NCBI GenBank assembly: GCA_013407085.1
Contig: JACCGJ010020011.1
Location: forward strand, 62,001 to 126,000
Origin: Atriophallophorus winterbourni
Lineage: Eukaryota > Platyhelminthes > Trematoda > Plagiorchiida > Microphallidae
Length of the DNA stretch: 64,000 bases
Direction of reading: 5' to 3'
Part shown: positions 25,136 to 38,600 of the stretch, piece after piece
Position numbering within the stretch: the first letter of the stretch is position 1
Layout of the letters: every line of letters starts with the position of its first letter
The notes under the pieces: model-generated
What the model was told of the DNA's origin: nothing
Seen by the model: the letters and a program-made list of their open reading frames with translations, nothing else
Databases searched by the model: none
Position numbers and translations under genes: made by a program

Positions 25136-26850
25136 ATGCTCAGCTCAGCTCGTGCTCCCGATCCGCTTTGGGATGATCCTACTGCTCGTCCAACTGCTGA
25201 AGAGTGGCAGAATTTCAAACTATCTTTCAAGGATTATCTTAACATGATAACAATTTTCAATCCAACAATCAAGATGACCTCTGAACGTTGGCATATTTAC
25301 CTTTTCGGCCGTCGTTTCACACTGCGAACTGACCATACAGCACTGACAACCCTGTTTTGCCGCGGGAATAAAGGACAGAAGCTTATTCGAATCAGTCGCT
25401 AGTATTCCAGATTGTTAGCTTACGACTTTGAAGTAAAATATATTCCTGGATCACAAAACCGCATCCCGGATGCTTTGTCTCGTTTACCAATGGAAAATGT
25501 TGATGAAAATGAAGATCTAACCGAGGTGACACTGATTGCTAATTTGGAGGTTAACCATCTGGGAGCTATAACACAGAGGTTGATAAATGATCATACCGAA
25601 AAAGATAGTTTACTACAAAAGCTTCGCGGATACCTCCAGACTGCTTGGCCAAGTAAGAAGCTTATTCCTGTTGAGTTGAATCCGTTCTATGCTGTGAGAC
25701 ATGAATTGTCTCTCGTGGATCATTGCATCACAAGAGGCAACCATATCGTTGTTCCGGAAACTTTAATACCAACAGTGATTGCATGTGGCCACGAAGGACA
25801 TCCGGGAATTGTACGAACAAAATCACGTATTTGTGAATACTATTGGTGGCCAAGACTGAATGCCTCAATTGAAGCTGCTGTTCGTCAGTGTGCATGTTAT
25901 CAACACGCTGATAAATGTGCCATACCAATACAACCCAGCCTTCAACCGATTGACTATCCTATGCACCCTTGGGCAAAAATTGCAATTGACATCATGGGCC
26001 TTTTTATGCGAGCTCCGTCATCTAAAAGAAACATGCTTGTTACAACTTGCTTCTAAGCCAAATGGCCTGAGGCACTACTTTGTGGTGAGGTGACGTCAAA
26101 AACCGTGATCAAGTGGTTGCAGTATCTTTTCGCAAGATTCGGATTACCCGAGGAATTAGATACGGATAACGGTCCACAATTTCGTATCAACGAGTTCACA
26201 GAATTTCTCCGCTTCAATGGCATCAAGCACACTTCACCAGTGCCTTACAATCTAGCAGCGAAGGGAATGGTTGAGCGCCTTAACAGAACACTGAAGGAGT
26301 CCGTACAAGCCATACAGTTGCAAGGTGGTTTGTGGGAGGACGCCCTAATTCTGGCTTTATCAACATACCAAACGACACCACATACGGCCACAGGAAACAC
26401 TCCCAGTGAGCTTATTTTTGGGTGACAAGTTCGCACAATGTTAAATGCCGCATTTCGACCGGCGCAGAGAATCAACAATGACGAGCAGCTTCGTCGACAA
26501 TGTTATCGAAACAAATACAGGCGGCATGGGCAAACACTCCAATCTGGTTTAACTGTGCGCGTTAAAAAACGAAATTAGTTCAAGCGGGAGAGCGCTTTCA
26601 AAGCACCAACGATTATAAAAACTGTGTTTGTACACCTGGCACTTACGAATTAGAGGATGGTACAAAGGTAATGCCAGACGCGTCTATAGTGCTTCCGGAG
26701 ATCGGCCATTACAACTGCCCGTATGTGACAGAGCAACGCAGCAACCACAAGCTGGAGGGTATAGCCAATTGCGAAGAACGCGCAGGGTACGTAAACCCGT
26801 CGACCACTACCAAGCGTGGCGGATTGGCTCGAACAGTAAAGGGGAGAGTG
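25136..26850 (+). pseudogene. gypsy gag-pol remnant (gag start, RNase H end, integrase)
   Basis: It opens with a gag N-terminus (PLWDDPTARPTAEEWQNFKL) and jumps at about 25265-25290 into RNase H (FTLRTDHTAL, then YIPGSQNRIPDALSRL). Integrase follows: the zinc-binding start (CGHEGHPGIVRTK, YYWWPRL), then catalytic-core motifs (IDIMG, DTDNGPQF, AAKGMVERLNRTLKE). Stops interrupt at about 25400 and 26054 and after 26422. The second cysteine pair of the zinc domain reads CAC rather than CxxC. Not functional. Confidence 0.9.
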
Positions 26851-26851
26851 G

Positions 26852-27042
26852 TGTTGTGTCTACGCTGCATAGACCTGTCTGCTGTGTGCGTTGACTTATT
26901 GATTTCTGATCGATCACTCACGCGCCACGCTTTTGAACTTTGTCAATCAATAATATATCACTGGTTTCGTTCACAAGTCCAGGCGTGTGTTCTTGCTGTT
27001 CTTTCGAGAATAAGTGCTTTGTGCTTACTTGTGAATATAACA
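26852..27042 (+). repeat. gypsy 3' LTR
   Basis: Begins TG and ends CA after the polypurine tract at about 26839-26851. A third copy of this end lies at about 57220-57411. Confidence 0.9.
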
Positions 27043-28060
27043 GCATGTAATCAACATGCATTTTTGTTTATTTTCATTGCAAAATATATGTATATATGTA
27101 TGTGTATATAAATATTAAATTATTCTCTTCACATCAGTATCATCATTTTGAAACAGAAAATAATTTCTCAGATAAACATGAATTTCACATGCATTACCGT
27201 TAAGAATCAACGTAGAAATTATTGAAAATTTACACAATTATTGTGCTCATCCTCCTTATTTTTACCGTGGTTTTCTTCAACAAACAACTACAGCTGCAAC
27301 AACATCGGCGGTTGCGTTATCGATAAAGTTCAAAGCATAATTCATTAAAATGTATTGAGGTGCTCACATCCCTATCCCTTACACACTAATACCGGTTTCT
27401 GGATGTTTGCTGTCATCAGATGTAGACAGTAAGATCAGGTTTATTCCAAATTTAGTTGAACAAAACTTCGCTAGAAAAAAAGCTTTCAATGTTTCTTAGC
27501 GACATTCGCACAAAATACAATGTATTATATCAGGTTAAAAATTCAAAATACGCTGTCGGTACGGTTCCGATGTATTACATATTAGCCTTTTTCATTTATT
27601 TCGTAACACGTTGTGGCGAAATATATGAAAGCGATATACATATACACAAGTAGCGCTTGTATGCCACTGTTGAATAAGGCTGTTACGACCATCCTGTTTA
27701 ATCACATTTGTCCAAACACATTTTTGATGGGGGTAAACACATAACCATGAACCAAAATATACATTTGCATGCATTTCCATCACACACTCACAAAAACCGG
27801 TTTCTTGCTGTTTGTAAAATTCAAGTAAGGACAGTATTATCAGTTTCCGCATGCTCTTGATACAGTGTAGGAATGGTAAGCAAGTTGAGCTTGCACGCAA
27901 CTGCTGGATATGCCTAGTACGACCAACCTGCTCAATAATATCTGTTTAAACACACATTATTATTCCTGGAAATATGAACAAGACCTTTAAATTCTGTATT
28001 TCAGAGGATACTGACGTTTCTAAATTTCATAATTAATTATTTTTCGCATTATCAAACATG
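27043..28060 (+). repeat. array unit type A, copy 1 (5' part replaced by gypsy)
   Basis: Starts at catgtaatcaacatgcattt directly after the LTR. In other units this sequence follows cacatcgaag, so the gypsy junction cut the unit here. Candidate micro-exons: 27157-27198 (42 nt) and 27420-27428 (9 nt). An 18-nt exon site near 27290 has a changed donor (ggcggttgcg). Repeat R fills about 27650-27945. At 28005 a tttcag opens a short frame DTDVSKFHN ending in TAA, a possible end exon. Confidence 0.7.
27592..27945 (+). repeat. repeat R, array copy
   Basis: About 300 bp with two related halves, cttgtatgccact...ttacgaccatcc and cttgcacgcaact...gtacgaccaacc, which suggests an internal duplication. Copies recur at about 32390, 41660, 45850, 49740, 54470, 59770 and 63740, with older ones at 9.7, 12.5 and 14.2 kb. 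Confidence 0.75.
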
Positions 28061-29104
28061 TTTCACATAGAGCTTGATGTGCCTCAAAATGGAACACTGC
28101 GGGCATATTTGTAACAGCATTGCAAATTAACGTGCGATATTTAACCGCAACGCTTGACAAGTGACACATATAGGTAAATATCTGCTATATTTCAGGTGTA
28201 AGTGAACAACATCCGACTGCATTGCAGGAAGCTAAATTCAGCAACATACAATTAAAAGATGATTTTCAAAAGAAACTTGAATCATGTCATTCGTAATTGC
28301 TTGGTTATTGGTATGCCCGCAACATATCGATGCGTATAGAAATAAATTGAATATTGCGGTGCTTTAAAATTTAGATTTAAATAATATGCAATTGCGTAAT
28401 CGAAAAAAACTGTTTACCAGAGATTAACGTTAAACCATATAAAACCGGAATTTTTCACTTTGTAACAGCGCATTATTCTGATTCCATTTTATTGGAGATT
28501 TCAAATGAATATTTATTTTAGAGAAGGGATACTTGAAGATTACTGATGATACAATCTCATCATTCAAGAGATTTTAACAATGCTTTGAGTTCATGCATAT
28601 ATATAGTTTAAAAATGAAAACTATCAAAGTTTGTCACGAATACATCTAGCAAATTCAGCTTCCGATTTTACTTCCGGAAACATTTTATGAGATAATAGTC
28701 GTTGCATAAATTAGCGACGGGTTATTCTAAGTACATTTCAGTAACATTGAGGAAGTTACGAAACATTGAATTATGTCCTGTTTAGGGTAGAATACACCAT
28801 TTTGTAACAGGTGTACATTGAAGTATAACTGAATTTCCGATTGTAAATTATTTTAAATGTTTGCAATCAGGTAAACAAGCGAAATCATCAAATGAATGTT
28901 GGCAAATTAAGGAAAAAATTAAATGTTGAACCATCTGCTTTTGATCACATATTGAAAATGGATGCTATGGTGTTATGTCCCCTCTTCTCAAAAGCTCGTA
29001 TAATACAATCATAATATTGAACTCAATATCTGAAGATGAACATACTCATAAAATTAACTAACCAGGTATATATGTTTGAGATTCAAGCATACATCTAACT
29101 AAAT

Positions 29105-29141
29105 CTGACAACTTTGAATCACTTTGAATCACTTTGAATCA
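29105..29141 (+). repeat. retrotransposon tail-like tandem actttgaatc units
   Basis: Three to four units replace ccaagcaatgttta found at this point in the other copies. They match the 3' tail of the CR1-like elements at 10.7 and 48.2 kb. Confidence 0.6.
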
Positions 29142-30373
29142 ATTACCTTGAAATTTTCGCTAAATATGACTTAACTAATCGGGGAATCAATTTGAACACT
29201 GAACATTTTACATCTATATCCTTGAAGCAATTGTTGGGGTTTCATCTCGATGCAAGTTATACATGAAAAGGTTCAGATAAACCTGCATGACTGGTTCACA
29301 GCAGTATTTGAATTGTCTCGTCCAGTCTCGGAGAATTTAACATTTATGTTTCATGATTTATGCGGTCGGAAGTGCTATACGGTATTATTTTATGTTTTAG
29401 AAGACTGAGTGGTTTCTGCCAAATCTCGCGGTGATAGAAAAAAACGATCATTTATTTTCTGAATCATACTCTTTAGCAGCCACAGGCTAGAATCGAATGG
29501 CTCCAAAATCTTGATCGTTTCAACTAAAGTGGAATAAAGTTTCGATTTTTCATGATAGTAAATCTTGCGGCATGGTCAAGAACTGATTCAAAATTTGACC
29601 CTTTAATTGTGATTAATTTTAGTTACGCATCTCATAATTTGCATAGTTTAAATTAGTTGCTATCGTGTAAATTATAAATGTATTTCAAAAACATATAATA
29701 TGGTGATTTTAAGTTGAATGGAATATGTTAGGTCGTATGGTTATGAGATTATAGGCATTAAAATCAACATTATTCGTACCAATTATATTTGGAAACATAA
29801 CTTCGCAGAAATAAAGCTTTCACAGATTCGTAAATCAAACAAAATTGAAATCCCAAGAATATTCTGTTTAACAATATACCTGTTGCGGCGATTGCAATAT
29901 AATAACATTTCAAGTTGTCTGTATCTGGGCTGTGTGCACTCAACTGGCGTGGGATTACTATTATAATTTGTATATATCTTGTGAGTAAAAACATCAGTTC
30001 CGGATAAGATGGTAAATCATTGCAAATTATCTTGTGATATTTAACCGCGAAGCTTGACAAGTGACATATATAGATTACTCTGTGGAATATTTTAGGTACA
30101 AGCGATAATCTTCGAGTGATTTACGGGGAGCTCAATTTATCAACGTACATATAAACGCTGATTTTCAAATAAAAATTTAATCTTGACATTATCAATAATT
30201 TTGTTTTTCGTAGGCATACAACAATAATATTCGTATAGAAATAAATTAAATACTACGCTTTTATGACATTTAGATTACAATATTATGCAACTGGATTATC
30301 AATAAATCTAGTTACCACAGTTTCACTTTTATTAACCTAGAATCATAATTTTTCACTTTGATTTTACATGAAG

Positions 30374-30388
30374 CTTCTAAGCCTGACC
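30374..30388 (+). CDS. array micro-exon, 15 nt, copy 1
   Basis: Donor gtaagt; acceptor AG inside ttttacatgaag. The shared phase reads SKPD. The intron around it is nearly identical to copies 2 and 3, while the exon itself differs (SEQD and PELD there). Confidence 0.55.
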
Positions 30389-30466
30389 GTAAGTTTGAAG
30401 ACAAAATAACAGTATTCTCTTCTGAATTCATTTCATTGGGGATTTCAAAGAAATCTTTCTTTTAAG

Positions 30467-30490
30467 GTGATCCATACACGCATATGGAAC
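30467..30490 (+). CDS. hypervariable micro-exon, 24 nt, copy 1
   Basis: Acceptor aaatctttcttttaag, donor gtaagc. The shared phase reads DPYTHME. One alternative frame is stopped. Both flanking introns match copies 2 and 3 almost base for base, yet the exon is different in sequence and 9 bases shorter. Confidence 0.65.
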
Positions 30491-31439
30491 GTAAGCAGAT
30501 ATTTTTTTCTTCACAAAAATAAACTGTTGAACCTACGTCTCCCATTTCAAATTTTATACATAACAAGTATACGTACATTACAAGTTAACACTATATTAAC
30601 TAGGTGAAAGATATATTGTAAATATGCAAACATTAAGGTCGAGGTTTCAGCTAGAACTCACAGCATTAGATTTTAACCCAGTATACATTTTTGAGATGAT
30701 TTTCCGATGCTTAATTACATCTCAGTAACATAGAGGATATTACAAGATATTAAATCATGTCATGTTAAGTGTAGAATATACTATTCTGTACGAGGTGTAC
30801 ATTAAACGATACCTGAATTCCAGATTGTAAATTCCTCTAAATGATTGCAATCATATACACAATCGAAATCGTTAAATACTTGTCGCAGTTTATTTAACAA
30901 TTTTTTAAAGTTGAACCAACTTCTTTAGATTACATATTGAATTCGTGATAATAGGATTTTATTTGCCCTCTTTACAAAAGCTCCATGTAATACAATCATA
31001 ATAGTTAACACAATATCTGAAAGGGAACACGATCAATTAATCAATTAACCAGATATCCATGGTTGAGATTCACGCATAATTTAACGAAATCTGACAACCA
31101 AGCAATGTTTAATCACCTTAAACATTTCGCTAAATATGACTTAGCTAAACCGTAATACAGTATATTTTCTCATTTATATCTGCGAGGCAATTGTTATGGT
31201 ATTTTATCGAAGTCGGATTATCGAATTATGGTTAAAAAAACAATTAAATTTTCAATAAGAACAGAGTCGAAATATAGGTATTTCTAATCAGTGGGCCGCA
31301 TCACCGCGATCGTTTGATCTTATTGTCCAGCTTACCAATTCTGCAGACCTTAAATTCCAGTCAAAAAACATACGAAGCCAACATAATTACCTGTTAAACA
31401 ACCTTTTGCTTGTGTTATTTCAAACATGGTAGCATGTCG

Positions 31440-32800
31440 AATAATTGATTATCACATTAACTATAAAATGTTGTTTAGATTCCTTATTTATGCACATAAT
31501 CACGTCGCTGAATTTTCAAATTAAATTTAAAATAAATTTATTTATCAGTCATCAAAAACATTAACAACAACCGAATTTGACTTATTAAAACATTTCTTTA
31601 TGTTACAATATACTCACACCAACGGGTTTAGCTCAACAACGAACTGGCGATACCTTATCATTGATTTCGTTCCTACGTATCTCTAACAAATATGTTTTTA
31701 TGGTTTTATATATATGACACATTATGCCATCCTCATGAAAACTTCATAATAAAAAAAGACCACTTCACATCGAAGCATGTAATCAACATGCATTTTTTGT
31801 TAATTTTCATTTAAAAATATATGCATATATTTTTGTGTGTATATAATTATTAATTTATTCTCTTCACATAAGTATTATCATTATGGAACAGGGAATAATT
31901 CCTCAGATAAACATGAATATCACATGCATTTGCGTTAGGAATTAGCTTAGAAATTATAGAAAACTTTTCACATTTATTGTGCACATCCTCTTTATTTTTA
32001 CCGTGGTTTTCTTCAACAAACAACTACAGCTGCAACAACATCGGCGGTTGCGTTATCGATAAAGTTCAAAGCATAATTCATTAACATGTATTGAGGTGCT
32101 CACATCCCTATCCCTTACACACTAATACCGGTTTCTGGATGTTTGCTGTCATCAGATGTAGACAGTAAGATCAGGTTTATTCCAAATTTAGTTGAAAAAA
32201 ACTTCGCTAGAAAAAAAAGCTTTCAATGTTTCTTAGCGACATTCGCACAAAATACAATGTATTATATCAGGTTAAAAATTCAAAATACGCTGTCGGTACG
32301 GTTCCGATGTATTACATATGAGCCTTTTTCATTTATTTCGTAACACGTTGTGGCGAAATATATGAAAGCGATATACATATACACAAGTAGCGCTTGTATG
32401 CCACTGTTGAATAAGGCTGTTACGACCATCCTGTTTAATCACATTTGTCCAAACACATTTTTGATGGGGGTAAACACATAACCATGAACCAAAATATACA
32501 TTTGCATGCATTTCCATCACACACTCACAAAAACCGGTTTCTTGCTGTTTGTAAAATTCAAGTAAGGACAGTATTATCAGTTTCCGCATGCTCTTGATAC
32601 AGTGTAGGAATGGTAAGCAAGTTGAGCTTGCACGCAACTGCTGGATATGCCTAGTACGACCAACCTGCTCAATAATATCTGTTTAAACACACATTATTAT
32701 TCCTGGAAATATGAACAAGACCTTTAAATTCTGTATTTCAGAGGATGCTGACGTTTCCAAATTTCATAATTAATTATTTTTCGCATTATCAAACATGTTT
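31440..32800 (+). repeat. array unit type A, copy 2
   Basis: Complete unit. Candidate exons: 31892-31933 (42 nt, reads NNSSDKHEYHMHL) and 32156-32164 (9 nt). The Pro/Gln exon site near 31630 has lost its acceptor AG (aacggg) and donor, so it is dead. Repeat R at about 32390-32680. Confidence 0.7.
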
Positions 32801-35093
32801 CACATAGAGCTTGATGTGCCTCAAAATGGAACACTGCGGGCATATTTGTAACAGCATTGCAAATTAACGTGCGATATTTAACCGCAACGCTTGACAAGTG
32901 ACACATATAGGTAAATATCTGCTATATTTCAGGTGTAAGTGAACAACATCCGACTGCATTGCAGGAAGCTAAATTCAGCAACATACAATTAAAAGATGAT
33001 TTTCAAAAGAAACTTGAATCATGTCATTCGTAATTGCTTGGTTATTGGTATGCCCGCAACATATCGATGCGTATAGAAATAAATTGAATATTGCGGTGCT
33101 TTAAAATTTAGATTTAAATAATATGTAATTGCGTAATCGAAAAAATCTGTTTACCAGAGATTAACGTTAAACCATATAAAACCGGAATTTTTCACTTTGT
33201 AACAGCGCATTATTCTGATTCCATTTTATTGGAGATTTCAAATGAATATTTATTTTAGAGAAGGGATACTTGAAGATTACTGATGATACAATCTCATCAT
33301 TCAAGAGATTTTAACAATGCTTTGAGTTCATGCATATATATAGTTTAAAAATGAAAACTATCAAAGTTTGTCACGAATACATCTAGCAAATTCAGCTTCC
33401 GATTTTACTTCCGGAAACATTTTATGAGATAATAGTCGTTGCATAAATTAGCGACGGGTTATTCTAAGTACATTTCAGTAACATTGAGGAAGTTACGAAA
33501 CATTGAATTATGTCCTGTTTAGGGTAGAATACACCATTTTGTAACAGGTGTACATTGAAGTATAACTGAATTTCCGATTGTAAATTATTTTAAATGTTTG
33601 CAATCAGGTAAACAAGCGAAATCATCAAATGAATGTTGGCAAATTAAGGAAAAAATTAAATGTTGAACCATCTGCTTTTGATCACATATTGAAAATGGAT
33701 GCTATGGTGTTATGTCCCCTCTTCTCAAAAGCTCGGTATAATACAATCATAATATTGAACTCAATATCTGAAGATGAATATACTCATAAAATTAACTAAC
33801 CAGATATATATGTTTGAGATTCAAGCATACATCTAACTAAATCTGACAACCAAGCAATGTTTAATTACCTTGAACTTTTCGCTAAATATGACTTAACTAA
33901 TCGGGGAATCAATTTGAACACTGAACATTTTACATCTATATCCTTGAAGCAATTGTTGGGGTTTCATCTCGATGCAAGTTATACATGAAAAGGTTCAGAT
34001 TAACCTGCATGACTGGTTCACAGCAGTATTTGAATTGTCTCGTCCAGTCTCGGAGATTTTTACATTTATGTTTCATGATTTATGCGGTCGGAATTGCTAT
34101 ACGGTATTATCTTATGTTTTAGAAGACTGAGTGGTTTCTGCCAAATCTCGCGGTGATAGAAAAAAACGATCATTTATATTCTGAATCATACTCTTTAGCA
34201 GCCACAGGCTAGAATCGAATGGCTTCAAAATCTTGATCGTTTCAACTAAAGTGGAATAAAGTTTCGATTTTTCATGATAGTAAATCTTGCGGCATGGTCA
34301 AGAACTGATTCAAAATTTGACCCTTTAATTGTGATTAATTTTAGTTACGCATCTCATAATTTGCATAGTTTAAATTAGTTGCTATCTTGTAAATTATAAA
34401 TGTATTTCAAAAACATATAATATGGTGATTTCAAGTTGAATGGAATATGTTAGGTCGTATGGTTATGAGATTGTAGGCATTAAAATCAACATTATTCGTA
34501 CCAATTATATTGAAACATAACTTCGCAGAAATAAAGCTTTCATAGATTCGTAAATCAAACAAAATTGAAATTCCAAGAATTTTCTGTGTAACAATTTACC
34601 TGTTGCGGCGATTGCAATATAATAACATTTCAAGTTGTCTGTATCTGGGCTGTGCGCACTCAACTGGCGTGGGATTACTATAATAATTTGTATATATCTT
34701 GTGAGTAAAAACATCAGTTCCGGATAAGATGGTAAATCATTGCAAATTATCTTGTGATATTTAACCGCGAAGCTTGACAAGTGACATATATAGATTACTC
34801 TGTGGAATATTTAAGGTACAAGCGATAATCTTCGAGTGATTTACGGGGAGCTCAATTTATCAACGTACATATAAACACTGATTTTCAAATAAAAATTTAA
34901 TCTTGACATTATTAATAATTTTGTTTTTCGTAGGCATACAACAATAATATTCGTATAGAAATAAATCAAATATTACGCTTTTATGACATTTAGATTACAA
35001 TATTATGCAACTGGATTATCAATAAATCTAGTTACCACAGTTTCACTTTTATTAACCTAGAATCATAAATTTTCACTTTGATTTTACATGAAG

Positions 35094-35108
35094 CTTCTGA
35101 GCAAGACG
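35094..35108 (+). CDS. array micro-exon, 15 nt, copy 2
   Basis: Same splice context as 30374-30388. The shared phase reads SEQD. Confidence 0.55.
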
Positions 35109-35186
35109 GTAAGTTTGAAGACAAAATAACAGTATTCTCTTCTGAATTCATTTCATTGGGGATTTCAAAGAAATCTTTCTTTTAAG

Positions 35187-35219
35187 AACATGAATACGCG
35201 AAGATTAAGCCGGTGAAAC
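35187..35219 (+). CDS. hypervariable micro-exon, 33 nt, copy 2
   Basis: Acceptor and donor identical to copy 1 (aaatctttcttttaag, gtaagcag). The shared phase reads HEYAKIKPVK; both other frames are stopped. Confidence 0.7.
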
Positions 35220-36169
35220 GTAAGCAGATATTTTTTTCTTCACAAAAATAAACTGTTGAACCTACGTCTCCCATTTCAAATTTTATACATAACAAGTATA
35301 CGTACAATACAAGTTAACACTATATTAACTAGGTGAAAGATATATTGTAAATATGCAAACATTAAGGTCGAGGTTTCAGCTAGAACTCATAGCATTAGAT
35401 TTTCACCAAGTATACATTTTTGAGATGATATTCGATGCTCAATTACATCTCAGTAACATAGAGGATATTACAAGATATTAAATCATGTCATGTTAAGTGT
35501 AGAATATACTATTCTGTACGAGGTGTACATTAAACGATACCTGAATTCCAGATTGTTAATTCCGCTAAATGATTGCAATCAGATACACAATCGAAATCGT
35601 TAAATACTTGTCGCAGATTATTTAACAATTTTTTTAAAGTTGAACCAACTTCTTTAGATTACATATTGAATTCGTGATAATAAGATTTTATTTGCCCTAT
35701 TTACAAAAGCTCCATGTAATACAATCATAATAGTTAACACAATATCTGAAAGGGAACACGATCAATTAATCAATTAACCAGATATCCATGGTTGAGATTC
35801 ACGCATAATTAAACGAAATCTGACAACCAAGCAATGTTTAATTACCTTAAACATTTCGCTAAATATGACTTAGCTAAACCGTAATACAGTATACATTCTC
35901 ATTTATATCTGCGAGGCGATTGTTATGGTATTTTATGGAAGCCAGATTATCGAATTATGGTTAAAAAACAATGACATTTTCAATAAGAACAGAGTCGAAA
36001 TATAGGTATTTCTAATCAGTGGGCCGCATCACCGCGATCGTTTGATCTTATTGTCCAGCTTACCAATTCTGCAGACCTTAAATTCCAGTCAAAAAACATA
36101 CGAAGCCAACATAATTACCTGTTAAACAACCTTTTGCTTGTGTTATTTCAAACATGGTAGCATGTCGAA

Positions 36170-37845
36170 TAATTTATTATCACATTAACTATAAAATGTT
36201 GTTTAGATTCCTTATTTATGCACATAATCACGTCGCTGAATTTTAAAATAAAATTTAAAATAAATTTATTTATCAGTCATCAAAAACATTAACAACAACC
36301 GAATTTGACTTATTAAAACATTTCCTTATGTTACAATATTCTCACACCAACGAGTTTAGCTCAACAACGAACTGGCGATGCCTTATCATTGAGTTCGATC
36401 ATACGTATCTCTAACAAATATGTTTTTATGGTTCTATATTTATGACACATTATGCCATCCTCATAAAAACTTCATAATAACAAAAGACCACTTCACATCG
36501 AAGCATGTAATCCACATGCATTTATGTTTATTTTCATTGCAAAATATAAGCATATATTTTTGTGTGTATATAATTATTAATTTATTCTCTTCTCTCTCTT
36601 AAATAGTTCTCTCCACATCAAAATCATTATTTTGGAAAAGAAAATAATTTCTCAGATGATCATGAATTTCACGTGCATTTGCGTTAAAAATCAGTGTAGA
36701 AATTATTCAAAAATTAGCACAATTATTCTGTTTATCCACATTATTTTCTACTTGATTTCCTTCAACTAACAGCTACAGCTGCAACATCATCCACTGGTGC
36801 GTTGTCGATAAAGTTCATAACATAATTAACTAGAATGTATTGTAGTGCTAACATCCCCATCTCTTACACACCATAACGGATTTCTGGATGTTCGCCGTTA
36901 TCAGGTGGAGACACTTTTATTAGGATCATTCCAATTTTAGTGAAACATAACTTCGCTGGAAATTAAGCTTTCCATGTTATATGAAAAAATTTTCCATTGT
37001 TATATGATAAAGTTTCAGCTTGTCTGAACTAATCGATGGAATTAGATGTCCGATGGCATTTATATCGTACGTTTCGTTTTGTCGAAACATATGGAAGTGA
37101 TATAGATATACGCAAGTCGCGCTTGTATGCCACTGTGGAATAAGGCTGGTACGACCAACTTGTTTAATCACATGTGTCCAAACACATGTTTAATGGGGAT
37201 AAACCCATAACCATGAAACAAAATATTCATTTGCATGCATTTCCATCACACACTCACAAAAACCGGTTTCTTGCTGTTTGTAATCATCGAGTAGGGACAG
37301 TAAGATCACTTTCCGCATGCGCTTCAACAAACAACTACAGCTGCAACAACATCGGCGGGTGCGTTATCGATGAAGTTCATAGCATATTTCATTAAAATGT
37401 ATTAGGTGCACACATCCCTATCCCTCACACACCACCTCCGGTTTCTGGATGTTTGCTGTCATCAGATGTAGACAGTAAGATCAGCTTCTTTTAAAGTAGC
37501 GAGTAGACGAGAACTTCAGTTCACATTACGCCATCCGTCTACACAAATACTAGTGAGATCATGTTCATTCCAATTTTAGTTAAACGTAACTTCGCTAGAA
37601 AATAAGTTTCAATGTTTCTTAGCGACATTCGCATAAAATACAATGTATTATATCAGGTTAAAACTTTAAAATACTCTCGCTCCGTTTCCGATGGATTACA
37701 TTTTAGCCTTCATTTATTCATTTCGTAACACGCTGTGACGAAACACGTAACACGTTGTGGCGAAATATATGAAATCGATATACATATACACAAGTAGCGC
37801 TTGCATGCCACTGTTGAATAAGGCTCGTACGACCAACCTGAAGGA
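36170..37845 (+). repeat. array unit type A, compound copy 3
   Basis: A full unit is joined to a second half-unit. Candidate exons: 36641-36682 (42 nt), 36779-36796 (18 nt, ATSST), 37341-37358 (18 nt, ATTSA) and 37466-37474 (9 nt). The first 9-nt site near 36905 has lost its donor. The unit is cut at about 37845 and joined to B-type sequence. Confidence 0.65.
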
Positions 37846-38600
37846 AACGTAACAGTGCATTCTTCTGATCAAATTTCATTGGAGATTTCAAATAAATCTT
37901 TATTTTAGAGAAGGGATCCTTGTAGATTACTGATGATACAATCTCATCACTCAAGTTATTTTAACAATGTTTTAAGTTCATGCATATATATAATTTAAAA
38001 ATGAAAACTATCAAAGTTTAACACGAATTCATCTAGCAAATTCAGCTTCCGATTTTACTCCTGGAAACATTTTTTTGAGATCATAGTCGTAGCATAAATT
38101 AGCGACGGGTTATTATTAGTACATTTCAGTAACATTGAAGAAGTTACGTGACATTTAATTATGTCCAGTTTAGTGTAGAATACACTAATTTGTAAGAGGT
38201 GTACATTGAAGGATAACCGAATTTCCGATTGTAAATTATTTTAAATGTTTGCAAACAAGCGGAATCATCAAATGAATGTTGGCAAATTAAGGAAAAAATT
38301 AAATGTTGAACCAACTGCTTTTGATCATATTTTGAAACCTAATGCTACGGTTTTATGTCCCCTATTTCCAAAAGCTCGGTATAATACAATCATGATATTG
38401 AACTCAATATCTGCAAATGAATATAATCATAAAATTAACTAACCAGATATACATGTTTCAAGATTCAAGAATATATCTAACGAAATCCGATAACCAAGCA
38501 GTGCTCAATTACCTCAAACATTTCCCTTAATATGACTTAGCAAACGGGAAATCAACTTGCACACTGTACATTTTACATCTATATCTGTGACGCAATTGTT
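37845..38600 (+). repeat. B-type unit, diverged copy
   Basis: Related to 28500-29250 but about 10% diverged. The exon-like site near 37910 contains an in-phase stop. The open frame 38245-38442 (NVEPTAFDHILKPNATVLC ...) is the best-preserved version of a block that is broken in other copies. Confidence 0.55.

Larger units (their letters stand above)
24935..27042 (+). mobile_element. Ty3/gypsy LTR retrotransposon with large internal deletion
   Basis: A left LTR (24935-25105, missing its first ~25 bases) and a right LTR (26852-27042) share nearly the same sequence ending gaatataaca. Between them lie a gag start, then the end of RNase H and an integrase. Most of gag, protease and RT are missing, so the element is only about 2.1 kb. 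A purine tract (aaggggagagtgg) precedes the right LTR. No target-site duplication is visible because (TA)n replaces the left flank. Confidence 0.9.
28040..31440 (+). repeat. long unit, parts B and C, copy 1
   Basis: The same order recurs at 32775-36175 and 50130-53520 with only scattered differences. Part B carries decayed exon-like sites (28522 onward, open but with no donor). Part C carries the candidate exons 30374-30388 and 30467-30490. B and C are themselves ancient relatives (shared aaccgcaacgcttgacaagt-like and tgaaccaactgctttt-like blocks). Confidence 0.75.
32775..36175 (+). repeat. long unit, parts B and C, copy 2
   Basis: About 4.73 kb downstream of copy 1, with only scattered differences outside the exons. 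Carries exons 35094-35108 and 35187-35219. It lacks the actttgaatc insertion of copy 1. Confidence 0.8.

Noticed and set aside
26628..27111. Open frames over the end of gypsy pol and the right LTR
   Set aside because: They are frames of the dead element and its LTR, not host genes.
27592..27945. Repeat R as a tRNA-derived SINE
   Set aside because: I found no clear A-box and B-box pair or A/T-rich tail on either strand.
28199..28295. Open stretch after ctatatttcag in part B reading VSEQHPTALQ onward
   Set aside because: The only donor gives 97 bases (not 3n), and the part C relative is stopped.
28522..28580. Open exon-like stretch after tattttag in part B (also in copies 2 and 3)
   Set aside because: No GT donor keeps it short, and the copy at 37.9 kb is stopped; treated as a decayed exon.
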